The notes under the pieces were generated by a model. That model was not told the origin of the DNA and did not search any database. It worked only from the letters and a program-made list of their open reading frames with translations. DNA of 64,000 bases from Alloalcanivorax dieselolei B5 (GTDB lineage: Bacteria; Pseudomonadota; Gammaproteobacteria; Pseudomonadales; Alcanivoracaceae): contig NC_018691.1 in assembly GCF_000300005.1 (NCBI RefSeq), positions 3,906,001 through 3,970,000 of the forward strand, in the 5' to 3' direction. Below are positions 44,047 to 53,049 of this stretch, piece after piece (the first letter of the stretch is position 1; the number at the start of each line of letters is the position of its first letter). The translations under genes were made by a program, and so were the position numbers.

Positions 44047-45897
44047 CTAACGCCGCACCGAAGGTGGGGAAAAGTGCTCGTGCGGCTCCGGCTGGTATTG
44101 GTACGCTCCCGGCGATGCCGGGAAGGCCATTGGCGTCGCGCATTCAGGGCCACTGGATACGAACGGCCCCCCCGCGCATAGCGGCTCCGGAGTGAGGCTT
44201 TCTATGTGGGAGCGGATGGCCGGAGCCTGTTCGGGATAGATCCGGTCCAGCGCATACCCCGCCCGCTCCGCCACTCCGGTTTGCGCGATGCGATGCCGCC
44301 AGCCCTGGCGCACCACATAGTCGGTGTCGGTGACGGCGAGATCCCGTTGGTATCCCAGACGAAATCCCGTCAGGGCCTCTTCGAACAGCATGGCCAGGTC
44401 TTCGCGGGGCGTGGTGTAGGCGTAGAAGTCGTTGGTGACGTCGGCGAAGAACCCGTCCGCCACCTGATCCGGGTCCAGTTGTTTCTGCGCTTCGGTGATG
44501 GGGTCGCCGTAATAGCGGACCCGGGCCAGTTGGGCGAGGTTGGCGTCCCGTGGGCCGCCGGGCAAGGTGGCGGACACCGGCGTGCGGCGATTGACCTCGT
44601 CGACGATACGCAGTTCATCGTCCAGAAAGGGAAGCACGGAGGGCGGCAGATAATCGTTGGCGTGGGCCAGTTCGTGATAGAGGGTGTTGGCCAGTCGGGG
44701 GCGCAAGCGATCTTCGCTGATCACGGCCCGCTCACCGGCGGCGGGCAAAGCGGGCATCGGCCCGTGGTCGGAGAGAAAACGGCTGACGATCCGGAACGGC
44801 AGGTCTTCACCGAAACCACTGCGGGCATCCGGCTGCTCGTTGATCAGATCCCGCTCTTCCGGAGTGAGCCACAGGTAGCGGGGATCCAGGTAGATGGCGC
44901 CGGTGAGCGCCCAGTAAAACGAGGGGCGCAGGTCGCTGGAGATCACCACGGCGGTCACCGGCCGCAGCAGATGACGCAAATCCGCTTGCAACTCGGGGTC
45001 GCGTAACAACGCTTCGAAACGCTCGCCCATCCAGTCGTGGCTGACCAGCACCCGGTCCATGATCCGCTCCACCGTGGGCAAATCTCCCTGCCCTCCCAAT
45101 GGCGGCAGTTCCGACACCCGGCATAGCCGGGCGCCATCCAGTTGATTGTGATAAACGCAGCGTTCCAAAGCCGGTCGATAAGCGGAATCCCGCCGATGGG
45201 CTCGCACTTCCTGTAGCGGCACTGTGGTGGCACAGTTGGCGCCGTCGCCGGCACAGAAGTAGGGGCTGGTCACCGGCGGACGATTGCGTATCACTACCCG
45301 CGCCAGGTCAGTGAAGGTACCTTCGGCGGTATCAACGCTGGCTTCGAACACCAGTACCCGATCGCCCGGCACATCGGGCGCGCTCAGGTACAGCAGCGCC
45401 GGGTCACTACCGTAGGCGAGGGCGGCGGCGGGGCCGCTCAGTTGACGAAACCGCGGGGCCGAGGCCGGCGCTTCGTCATCCAGCCAGAAACGCAGGGAGG
45501 TGCGCCCGCCGGCACTGACCGAGCGATCCGCACGCAGAGCGGCCCGGGCCGGCTCGCCATCATCCGCCACCGTGACGGCAAACTCATCGCTGACGCTGCC
45601 CTGGTCCGAGCCGGCCTGGAAACGGAATCGATAAAGGCCGGGATCGCTGACCCGGAAGCTGATCGCCGGACCGTGGCGGTCCGGTAATGCCACCGGCGTG
45701 CCGTCCAGCTGTGTCCATTGGTATTGGTCGTACCGATCCGGCAAAACGGCGACGATGCCCACCACTTCATTGATACGAGCGTGGCTGTCGCCATACAGGG
45801 TCAGTTCGGTGACGTCATCTTGAGGCACCGGCTCGCCACCACTGGAGCGGCAAGCCACCAGCGGTATAAAAAACAGCAGTAGTGCGACTCTGAACAT
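44047..45897 (-). CDS. Large lipoprotein with putative HELAH metallopeptidase domain
   Basis: 616 residues. A lipoprotein signal peptide ends in LVAC (Cys16), followed by RSSGG, so outer-membrane sorting is likely. Two Ig/PKD-like beta domains seem to occupy about 30-110 and 118-210. The C-terminal half contains LANTLYHELAHANDYLP, with HELAH at 408-412, a zinc-peptidase-type HExxH motif. I do not recognise a named family. The neighbouring gene on the same strand is a FadL porin. The function is unknown; a surface protease or amidase is one possibility. Confidence 0.75.
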   Translation of the reverse strand: MFRVALLLFFIPLVACRSSGGEPVPQDDVTELTLYGDSHARINEVVGIVAVLPDRYDQYQWTQLDGTPVALPDRHGPAISFRVSDPGLYRFRFQAGSDQGSVSDEFAVTVADDGEPARAALRADRSVSAGGRTSLRFWLDDEAPASAPRFRQLSGPAAALAYGSDPALLYLSAPDVPGDRVLVFEASVDTAEGTFTDLARVVIRNRPPVTSPYFCAGDGANCATTVPLQEVRAHRRDSAYRPALERCVYHNQLDGARLCRVSELPPLGGQGDLPTVERIMDRVLVSHDWMGERFEALLRDPELQADLRHLLRPVTAVVISSDLRPSFYWALTGAIYLDPRYLWLTPEERDLINEQPDARSGFGEDLPFRIVSRFLSDHGPMPALPAAGERAVISEDRLRPRLANTLYHELAHANDYLPPSVLPFLDDELRIVDEVNRRTPVSATLPGGPRDANLAQLARVRYYGDPITEAQKQLDPDQVADGFFADVTNDFYAYTTPREDLAMLFEEALTGFRLGYQRDLAVTDTDYVVRQGWRHRIAQTGVAERAGYALDRIYPEQAPAIRSHIESLTPEPLCAGGPFVSSGPECATPMAFPASPGAYQYQPEPHEHFSPPSVRR

Positions 45898-45988
45898 GAT
45901 TCCATCCCGGTCCGAGTTATCGACAGACTGAAGGAGGGGCAGAGGCGGGACAATAGGGTTTACGTTAACGGGAGGGCGTTCGGAAGGG

Positions 45989-46014
45989 AAAACGGCGCGG
46001 CCGAAGCCGCGCCG
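45989..46014 (-). terminator. Rho-independent terminator of fadL
   Basis: On the minus strand, stem CGGCGCGGC/GCCGCGCCG with a TTCG tetraloop followed by TTTT, 23 bases past the fadL stop. Confidence 0.9.
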
Positions 46015-46036
46015 TCGAGATCGTCCCGAAAGGCGA

Positions 46037-47269
46037 TCAGAAGGTGTAGTTGAGCTGTGCGCCCACTACGTTGGCATCCAGTTCGTAGGTGCCGGACAGG
46101 GGCGGCTTGGTGCCGTCCTGACGGCTGATATCCGCGTCGCTGACGAAGATATGCGCGTAACCCACATCGATGCTCATGTTGTCGGTGGGCTTGAAGCCCG
46201 CACCGAGGGTAACCCAGACGCGATCGGAGTCCGGAGACGCCGCGGACCGGTTGGAGGTACCTTGGGTGGCGTCTTCCTTGGCCACGCCGAAGCGCAACAC
46301 GGTGTCGTTGGTCAGAGTGTGGCGCAGACCCAGGGAGTAACGCACGGTGTTCTCCCAGTCGAAGTTTTCCACGGCGGGGTTCGGCAACGGAGCCGGGCCA
46401 CCGTGTTTGACTTCCAGTGTGCTCAGATCGCTCCACTCCATCCATTCGACGCCCAGCAGCAATTGGGTACGCTCGGTCATGTTACCGGCGTAGGAAAGCT
46501 GCAGGCTGGCCGGCAGATCGATGTCGGCTTTGCCATCGAACTTCATGTCAACAGGCGCACCCGTGGCAGCCGGATGGAAGGTGATATCACCGTCCACGGT
46601 GTATTCCATTTTGGAGCGATAGGCCACACCAAAGCGGTTGTTGTCGTCCGCCTGGTAGGTCAGGCCGACATTCCAGCCCACCGCGTCATCGTCGCCTTCC
46701 AGACGGGTGGCGGCGTTTTGCAGATCCGCGTCGATGCGCTGATAGCTGACACCCACACCCAGGTTCAATCGGTCGGTGACCTGAATGCCCAGGGACGGGT
46801 TGATGTTCACGGTCTTGACGTCGGATTCCTGCGCGTAGAAATCACCGGAGGTAATGCCCGGAGCCACGGCGTTACCCCAGCCGCTCTGGTACTCGATCTT
46901 GGTGCCGAACGGCGCGGTCAGCCCCAGACCAAAGGTCATGGTGTCGTTGATCGGTACCGCCAGGAAGGCGCTGCCGACAAACGGTTCCACATCCTTGAAG
47001 TTGCCTGGACCACCCACACCATCGGCTTTGAAGTCGGTGTCGATCCAGACCTGATGACCGGCCACGGAGACCTGTGCCTGCTTCAGGCCAGCCAGAGTCG
47101 CCGGGTTATACCATTGATTGGAGGCGTCTTCACTGAGCACCCCGGATCCCGCGTAGGCGGTACCAAGAGCGGAAACGGATTGATAAGAGACAGAGAACCC
47201 GGAACCCATTGCCGAACTCACCGCCAGTGACAGCGCCGATCCTGCCAGAATCGCACCTTTTATTTTCAT
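46037..47269 (-). CDS. FadL/OmpP1-family outer membrane transporter
   Basis: 410 residues from ATG 47269 (GGAG 6 bases ahead; upstream in-frame starts to 47323 are rejected). Signal peptide MKIKGAILAGSALSLAVSSA. The mature N-terminus GSGFSVSYQSVSALGTAYAG and SNQWYNPATLAGL are typical of the FadL hatch domain. It ends in an aromatic residue (AQLNYTF), as beta-barrel proteins do. It would admit long-chain fatty acids or other hydrophobic compounds, fitting the fatty-acid genes around it. Confidence 0.92.
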   Translation of the reverse strand: MKIKGAILAGSALSLAVSSAMGSGFSVSYQSVSALGTAYAGSGVLSEDASNQWYNPATLAGLKQAQVSVAGHQVWIDTDFKADGVGGPGNFKDVEPFVGSAFLAVPINDTMTFGLGLTAPFGTKIEYQSGWGNAVAPGITSGDFYAQESDVKTVNINPSLGIQVTDRLNLGVGVSYQRIDADLQNAATRLEGDDDAVGWNVGLTYQADDNNRFGVAYRSKMEYTVDGDITFHPAATGAPVDMKFDGKADIDLPASLQLSYAGNMTERTQLLLGVEWMEWSDLSTLEVKHGGPAPLPNPAVENFDWENTVRYSLGLRHTLTNDTVLRFGVAKEDATQGTSNRSAASPDSDRVWVTLGAGFKPTDNMSIDVGYAHIFVSDADISRQDGTKPPLSGTYELDANVVGAQLNYTF

Positions 47270-47629
47270 GATTTTCTCCATCATCCTGCGAGCTGAATAA
47301 AGGCGTCCTTGGGGGACACTCATAAACGAGTCTCAAATCCCATCCTACACCTATTGAAAGTACACCTGATAAAAGCACCCGCCTAGACACCCCATTGGGC
47401 CAAAATAACCACCTTTCAGCCCCTTCAGGGAGTCACTCTGACGTTCCCGAACCCGGATTCCTTTTATTTTCCCCACTGGAACGGGCTTGGGACGCCTCAG
47501 CGAGCACTTGTGCGCAAAGGTTATACAGAGATATACATTTGGGGAAGATTTGTATTGTAAAACCGCACCCACGTGCCGGATCACCCAAAGGCACCCGGTA
47601 CGTGGGGGTAGCAGGAGAGGAGGTGCGGG
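47270..47629. other. Gene-free region between the acyl-CoA dehydrogenase and fadL
   Basis: 360 bases. It should hold the fadL promoter (minus strand). Near 47562-47608 lies an imperfect hairpin (CCCACGT...ACGTGGG with CCGG arms) followed on the minus strand by GGTTTTAC, a plausible terminator for the dehydrogenase. No coding frame is credible. Confidence 0.45.
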
Positions 47630-48775
47630 TCAACCGGCGAGCAGAGCCCGGCTGATAATGGTCTTCATGATCTCATTGGTGCCGCCGTAGATACGCTGTA
47701 CCCGAGAGTCAGCGAACATGCGTGCCACCGGATACTCCCACATATAGCCGTAGCCACCGTGCAGCTGCACGCATTCGTCGACAATCTCGCACTGCAGATC
47801 GGACACGTAGTACTTGGCACCGGCGGCGGTGGGCACGTCCAGTTCCTTCTTCAGGTGCAGCTCCAGGCAACGGTCCACGTAGGCGCGGGCCACTTCCAGT
47901 TTGGTATGCATCTCCGCCAGTTTGAACTGGGTGTTCTGGAAGTCAGCGACGCGGCGCCCAAAGGCGGTGCGTTCCTTCACGTAGTTGAGGGTATGCTCGA
48001 ACGCGCTTTCCGCCATGGCCAGGCCGTTGATGGCGATGCCCAGACGTTCCTGAGGCAATTCCTGCATCAGGTAAATGAAGCCCATGCCCTCCTCGCCGAT
48101 CAGGTTCTCCGCCGGCACTTTCACGTCCTGGAAGAACAGTTCGGAGGTGTCCTGGGCCTTCATGCCCACCTTCTTCAGGTTCTTGCCCTTCTCGAAGCCC
48201 GGCGTACCCGCTTCCACCAACAGCAGACTGATGCCCTTGGCCCCCTTCTCCGCGTCGGTCTTGGCCACCACGATGACGATATCGGCGTTCTGACCATTGG
48301 TGATGAAGGTTTTGGAGCCGTTCAGGATGTAGTGATCGCCCTGCTTCACCGCATTGGTCTTGACCCCTTGCAGGTCCGAGCCGGCGCCAGGTTCACTCAT
48401 GGCGATGGCGCTGATCAGCTCACCGGTCACCATCTTCGGCAGGTACTTCTGCTTGAGCGCCTCCGAGCCATAGTGCTCGATATAGGGAGCGACGATCTCG
48501 GTATGCAGCCCCCAGCCGATACCGGTCAGGCCGGCGCGGGACACCTCCTCGCTAACCACCACGCTGTACAGGAAATCCGCGCCGATGCCACCGTAGGCTT
48601 CGCTGACCATCGGGCACAGAAACCCTTGCTCCCCCGCTTTACGCCACAATTCGCGCGGTACCTGCCCCTCCTCTTCCCATTGTTCATGGTGAGGCACGGC
48701 TTCATTTTCCAGAAAACGGCGGACGGTATCGCGGAAAGCTTCGTGGTCGGAACTGAACAGGGTACGGGGGATCAT
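47630..48775 (-). CDS. Acyl-CoA dehydrogenase, LCAD-like
   Basis: 381 residues. FAD/substrate blocks AMSEPGAGSDLQGVK near 127 and ILNGSKTFITNGQNAD near 150. The catalytic base is expected in LPQERLGIA (about 238), as in mammalian long-chain acyl-CoA dehydrogenase. The C-terminal motif MWEYPVARMFADSRVQRIYG (then GTNEIMK) has Gly instead of the MCAD-type Glu, which agrees with that branch. GGAG precedes the ATG. It catalyses the first step of beta-oxidation. A homologous gene lies beside the tas-like gene in Pseudomonas, but here the two are 32 kb apart. Confidence 0.93.
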   Translation of the reverse strand: MIPRTLFSSDHEAFRDTVRRFLENEAVPHHEQWEEEGQVPRELWRKAGEQGFLCPMVSEAYGGIGADFLYSVVVSEEVSRAGLTGIGWGLHTEIVAPYIEHYGSEALKQKYLPKMVTGELISAIAMSEPGAGSDLQGVKTNAVKQGDHYILNGSKTFITNGQNADIVIVVAKTDAEKGAKGISLLLVEAGTPGFEKGKNLKKVGMKAQDTSELFFQDVKVPAENLIGEEGMGFIYLMQELPQERLGIAINGLAMAESAFEHTLNYVKERTAFGRRVADFQNTQFKLAEMHTKLEVARAYVDRCLELHLKKELDVPTAAGAKYYVSDLQCEIVDECVQLHGGYGYMWEYPVARMFADSRVQRIYGGTNEIMKTIISRALLAG

Positions 48776-48872
48776 GATGTTCTCCGGTTGTTATTGGAAG
48801 AACCGGCGCTCAGCCGGCCAAACAGTCAACCAGAGTGAAACAAGTGGCGCGGGCGGACAATGACCAAAACGA

Positions 48873-49961
48873 TCAGGCCAGATGCTCGCTCGCCAGGTAT
48901 TCCTGCGATTGCATTTCCAGCAAACGGCTGCGGGTGCGCTCGAATTCGAACTCCAGGCGCCCACCCGCATAAAGGTCCTCGATCGGCACCTCGGCGGTCA
49001 TCACCAGCTTGACCCCGCGGTCATAGAATTCGTCGACCAGGTTGATGAAACGGCGGGCGCGATCGTCGGTGCCCACACCCATGCGTTCCACATCGGACAC
49101 CAGCACGGTATGGAATTCCCGTGCGATTTCGATGTAATCATTCTGGCTGCGCGGGCCGTCACAGAGCGCCTCGAACTCGAACCAGACCACATCATCGGCG
49201 GACTTCAGGGTGGCGATCTTGCGCCCTTCCACCAGAATATTGCCCTGCTCCCGGCGGCGGCCATGATCACCGGAAAGCGCCTCGAAACGTTCGCAAATAA
49301 AGCGGTCCGCTTCCGGCCCCAGCGGGCAATGGTACAACTCGGCCTGCTCCAGCAAGCGCAACCGGTAATCCTTGCCGCCGTCCACGTTGAGCACCCGGGT
49401 GTACTGCTTGATCAAGGCGATAGCCGGCAGGAAACGGGCCCGTTGCAGGCCGTCCTTGTAAAGACCGTCCGGCTCGATATTGGACGTGGCCACCAGCGTC
49501 ACCCCCTGGTCGAACAGGGTCTCCATGATGGTGCCGAGAATCATGGCGTCGGTAATGTCGGTGACGAAAAACTCGTCGAAACACAGCACCCGATAACGTT
49601 GGGCGAATTCCCGGGCAATATTGGTGAGCGGGTTTTTCTCCCCCTGGCGGGCACGCATTTCCCGGTGGATCCGCTGCATGAAGCGGTGGAAGTGCATGCG
49701 CCGCTTCTCCTCGAACGGCAGCGCCTCGAAGAACACATCCATCAGGTAGGTCTTGCCGCGCCCCACGCCGCCCCACATATACAGGCCCATTTCCGGTGTT
49801 GGCTTGCGCTTGCGCAGCCGGTCCAGTAAACCGCCGCCATTGCGCGGCTTAAGCAACCGGTGATAGAGAGAATCCAGGGCCCGCACAGCCTCTTCCTGGG
49901 CAGCATCGTGAACAAAATCCGGGCTGGCCAGATCGGCCTGATACTTCTCTAGCGGCGTCAT
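48873..49961 (-). CDS. zapE: Cell division ATPase ZapE (AFG1 family)
   Basis: 362 residues. The P-loop MWGGVGRGKTYLMD lies near 62-75, Walker B RVLCFDEFFVTDITDAM near 124-140, and the sensor LVATSNIEPDGLY near 156. ZapE is a membrane-associated ATPase that destabilises FtsZ polymers at constriction under stress. As in other gammaproteobacteria it lies in the rplM-zapG neighbourhood. Confidence 0.93.
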   Translation of the reverse strand: MTPLEKYQADLASPDFVHDAAQEEAVRALDSLYHRLLKPRNGGGLLDRLRKRKPTPEMGLYMWGGVGRGKTYLMDVFFEALPFEEKRRMHFHRFMQRIHREMRARQGEKNPLTNIAREFAQRYRVLCFDEFFVTDITDAMILGTIMETLFDQGVTLVATSNIEPDGLYKDGLQRARFLPAIALIKQYTRVLNVDGGKDYRLRLLEQAELYHCPLGPEADRFICERFEALSGDHGRRREQGNILVEGRKIATLKSADDVVWFEFEALCDGPRSQNDYIEIAREFHTVLVSDVERMGVGTDDRARRFINLVDEFYDRGVKLVMTAEVPIEDLYAGGRLEFEFERTRSRLLEMQSQEYLASEHLA

Positions 49962-50077
49962 CGGTTGGACAAACTCAAACGGCCAGTGGACGGCGGCTCA
50001 ATGTAGCGTTCTCATTGCCAGGAGACAAGCAACACGCGGAATCTCGGCTCACGAGCCACGATTCCGCCGACCGCTAT

Positions 50078-50707
50078 TCACGGCAGCCGCGAAGCGGCCA
50101 CGTCGCGCAATTCCAGCAGATGGCCGTGGAAAAAATGACCGCTTTCGGGGAAACGGATCAGGTCCGGCGCCAAGGGTGTGGTCTCGACCCAGCGGAACAC
50201 CTTGTCCACCGGCACCACTTCGTCGTCTTCTCCCTGAACCACCGTCACCGGGCAGCCGACCGATTCGATCTCGTCAAAGGGGTAGTTGTGCACCGCCGGC
50301 GCCACCAGAAACAGCGCCTTGGGTCCGCTGCCATTGGCGGCCAGAACCTCGGCGCCACGGGCGGCCACGAAAGTGCCAAAGGAAAACCCCGCCAGCCAGA
50401 ACGGCAATCCCGGATAACGCTTACTCAGCCAGTTATGCACTGCCACCAGGTCCTCGGTTTCGCCAATGCCCTCACTGTAAGCGCCCTGGCTGGCGCCGAC
50501 ACCGCGAAAGTTGAACCGCACCACGGCGGCATCCGCCTCGCGGGCGGCACGACTCAGGGTGGTGACGACTTTATTGTCCATGGTGCCGCCGAACAACGGA
50601 TGGGGATGACAGATAATGGCGATCATCCGCGGGTTTTCGGTGGTCCCTTCCAGTACGGCCTCGAGTTTGCCTTCCGGCCCATCCAGCAACAGCCGTTCCG
50701 AGCTCAT
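50078..50707 (-). CDS. Alpha/beta hydrolase
   Basis: 209 residues. Oxyanion region AIICHPHPLFGGTMDNKVV near 29-47, nucleophile elbow AGFSFGTFVA near 105, acid in VVQGEDDEVVP and His in PESGHFFHG. It belongs to the small DLH/KANL3-like hydrolases often annotated as CocE/NonD or YcjY-like. Divergent from zapG. Natural substrate unknown. Confidence 0.87.
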   Translation of the reverse strand: MSSERLLLDGPEGKLEAVLEGTTENPRMIAIICHPHPLFGGTMDNKVVTTLSRAAREADAAVVRFNFRGVGASQGAYSEGIGETEDLVAVHNWLSKRYPGLPFWLAGFSFGTFVAARGAEVLAANGSGPKALFLVAPAVHNYPFDEIESVGCPVTVVQGEDDEVVPVDKVFRWVETTPLAPDLIRFPESGHFFHGHLLELRDVAASRLP

Positions 50708-50991
50708 GATTATCCTCCCGAATTCCTGGTGTGGCGCGCGTTTTTCCGCCGGTCCCTGACGCTGATCCGGCTCATGTTTTTAAATGCCGGCGGCCGTTTA
50801 CAGTTGGCGCCCGGGCGATGTCTGTGCTGCAATACGGCTTGATCCGGGTACGGCACCAAACCGCGCAGTCGTCGTTGTATGGTGCATGACAATGGTGGGC
50901 GGCGCGAGCCGTGTGGAACGGAGCCGGTCCACCGGGTATCTGGTACGCCATCCGGGTAGTAGGACCTGTTCAGGGTCGCTAGGAGTATGAC

Positions 50992-51504
50992 ATGGATATG
51001 CTGACAACCAATCTGATCTCATTCGTCGTGGGCCTGGTGCTGGGCGCCGGCTTGCTTTATTGGCTGCTGCCCGCGCGCCGCCAGTCCAGCCGCGTGCTGC
51101 GCGACCGCGATGACGCCCGTCAGGCGCTCAATCACTATCGGGATCAGGTGGATCATCATTTCCTGCGTACCGCCGAGTTGGTCAACGAACTGACCAACGC
51201 CTATCGCGCGGTACATCAGCAATTGTCCGAAGGCGCCAGTGAATTGTGCAGTGAAGCGGGCCGTCAGCGGGCCGCCGCCAAATCCCTGGACGCCGCTGGC
51301 GAACAGAATATGCCGGTATCACAACCGCTGGATTACGCGCCCAAGGCCAAGGGCACTCTGGCCGAGGATTTCGGTCTGCGCGCCAATCCGGACGGTCCGT
51401 TCGAACCGGTCAACGTGGACGACAACGCGAAACCGGCGAACTTCGTCGAGCCGCCGCGGGATTACGCGGACGTGGACAGCGAAAGCGACGACAAGAAAGC
51501 CTGA
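50992..51504 (+). CDS. zapG: ZapG/YhcB family inner-membrane protein (DUF1043)
   Basis: 170 residues. One N-terminal helix (LISFVVGLVLGAGLLYWLL) is followed by a cytoplasmic coiled-coil region (DRDDARQALNHYRDQVDHHF) and an acidic, Pro-rich tail. This family links cell division and envelope growth in E. coli, where it neighbours zapE and degQS. A GGAG site precedes ATG 50992. Confidence 0.9.
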   Translation: MDMLTTNLISFVVGLVLGAGLLYWLLPARRQSSRVLRDRDDARQALNHYRDQVDHHFLRTAELVNELTNAYRAVHQQLSEGASELCSEAGRQRAAAKSLDAAGEQNMPVSQPLDYAPKAKGTLAEDFGLRANPDGPFEPVNVDDNAKPANFVEPPRDYADVDSESDDKKA

Positions 51505-51573
51505 AACCAATCGCAGCCCTCTCCTGTATGAGGACCTGTATGAAGAGGACCGCGATAGTCTTCATGCAGCCGA

Positions 51574-52794
51574 TCAGCGGGCGGAGTGGCCTTTCAGCTC
51601 CACTTTCACCTTCTCGTGCTCTTGCAGCCCTTCGTAGTAACGGCGCAGCACTTCCAGCACTTCCGGACGGCTGAAGTTATCCGGTACATCACCGCCTTCG
51701 CTCAGCAGCTTGCGCAGCTTGGTGCCGGAAACCAGTACCCGGTCTTCCGCTTCGTGCGGACAGGTGCGCATGGATGCCATGGTGCCGCACTTGTCGCACC
51801 AGAAAGTCCAATCGATTTTCAGCGGCTGGGTGATCAGCGCGTCATCGGCGATTTCATCGAAGATATGGTGGGCGTCGAACGGACCGTAGTAATCGCCCAC
51901 GCCGGCATGGTCACGACCGACGATCAAATGGGAACAGCCGTAGTTCTGACGGAACAGGGCGTGCAGCAGCGCCTCGCGAGGTCCGGCATAACGCATGTCC
52001 AGCGGGTAGCCGGATTGCACCACGGTGTTCTTCACGAAGTACTTGTCGATCAGGGTGCCGATGGCTTCCTGGCGCACCTCGGCGGGGATATCGCCGGGTT
52101 TCAGGTTGCCCAGCAGGGAATGCACCATGACACCATCGCAGATCTCGATGGCGATTTTCGCCAGGTGCTCGTGGGAGCGGTGCATCGGGTTCCGGGTCTG
52201 GAAAGCGGCCACGGTTTTCCAGCCTTTTTCCTCGAACATGGCGCGGGTTTCGGTAGGCGTCATGTAGATGCCGGCGTATTTTCTGGGGAACTCGCCCTGG
52301 CTGAACACCTTGACCGGCCCGGCCAGATTGACCTCGCCCTGGGCCATCACCATCTTCACGCCCGGGTGCTCTTCATCGGTGGTCTTGAACACCTGCTGGC
52401 ATTCGTGGGCCTTGTCGATGCCGTACTTTTCGGTCAGCGTCAGCACACCCATGATCTCACCGGCCTCGTCCACCAGCGCCACGTCCTGCCCTTCTTTCAG
52501 GCCCTCGGCGGTGGCCGCGTCGGTGGACAGGGTGATCGGGATCGGCCAGAACACGCCGTCCGCCAGCGTCATGTTGTCACACACGCTCTGCCAGTCCGCC
52601 TTGCCCATGAACCCGTCCAGGGGGGTGAAACCGCCGATGCCGAACATGATCAGGTCACCCCGCTCCCGCGAGCTGAGGGTGATTTTCGGCAGGGTCTCAG
52701 CGGCTTGCAGCGCCTGCTCCCGCTCGGAGCCTTCCAGCAGCAGGATCTTCAGCGTATCGCTGCCATGCGGTTTCACCAGTTGTGACATGTTCAC
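51574..52794 (-). CDS. sat: Sulfate adenylyltransferase (ATP sulfurylase), single-chain type
   Basis: 406 residues. Makes adenosine 5'-phosphosulfate from ATP and sulfate. The nucleotide site [15 protein letters not shown] near 200 and [16 protein letters not shown] near 300 are intact. A Cys cluster [16 protein letters not shown] near 335 resembles the metal-binding segment of bacterial Sat. This is the homodimeric Sat, not the CysD/CysN GTP-coupled enzyme found at the equivalent Pseudomonas locus. Confidence 0.95.
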   Translation of the reverse strand: MNMSQLVKPHGSDTLKILLLEGSEREQALQAAETLPKITLSSRERGDLIMFGIGGFTPLDGFMGKADWQSVCDNMTLADGVFWPIPITLSTDAATAEGLKEGQDVALVDEAGEIMGVLTLTEKYGIDKAHECQQVFKTTDEEHPGVKMVMAQGEVNLAGPVKVFSQGEFPRKYAGIYMTPTETRAMFEEKGWKTVAAFQTRNPMHRSHEHLAKIAIEICDGVMVHSLLGNLKPGDIPAEVRQEAIGTLIDKYFVKNTVVQSGYPLDMRYAGPREALLHALFRQNYGCSHLIVGRDHAGVGDYYGPFDAHHIFDEIADDALITQPLKIDWTFWCDKCGTMASMRTCPHEAEDRVLVSGTKLRKLLSEGGDVPDNFSRPEVLEVLRRYYEGLQEHEKVKVELKGHSAR

Positions 52795-52831
52795 TCCCTA
52801 GAGGTCATTTTTTGGGCATTAACGGGCGCGG

Positions 52832-52837
52832 ATTATA
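52832..52837 (-). promoter_or_regulatory. -10 box upstream of sat
   Basis: The minus strand reads TATAAT, 38 bases before the sat start, but no good -35 is found 16-18 bases upstream. Expression may therefore need an activator such as CysB, which is inferred. Confidence 0.45.
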
Positions 52838-52920
52838 CCGGCCGGCGGCGGCGATCCTCCACCGCTACTAAGAATATTACGTTTGGTTCTTATTCTATGG
52901 GGGCCATGAACCATGATGAC

Positions 52921-52990
52921 AGCTGTGGGAAGCCAGCGTGCTGGCGAAGAGGCTTACGGACCTTCGCCAGCAAGCTGGGCTCCCACAGCG
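52921..52990. repeat. REP/BIME-like element
   Basis: Arms 52921-52949 and 52962-52990 are near-complementary (few mismatches over 29 bases), with the GCTGTGGGA..CCAGC..GCTGGCGAAG pattern of the other elements but without their conserved tail. It lies between the sat promoter and the lipid kinase gene. Confidence 0.75.
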
Positions 52991-53020
52991 GCTAAAGAGC
53001 TGTGTGCTTTGTCTTTTCGC

Positions 53021-53048
53021 TGTCAACTGTCCACTGTCAATTGTCAAC
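53021..53048. repeat. Four tandem 7-bp units
   Basis: TGTCAAC, TGTCCAC, TGTCAAT and TGTCAAC in a row, directly after the stop of the lipid kinase gene (minus strand). A simple heptanucleotide repeat of unknown role. Confidence 0.8.
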
Positions 53049-53049
53049 T

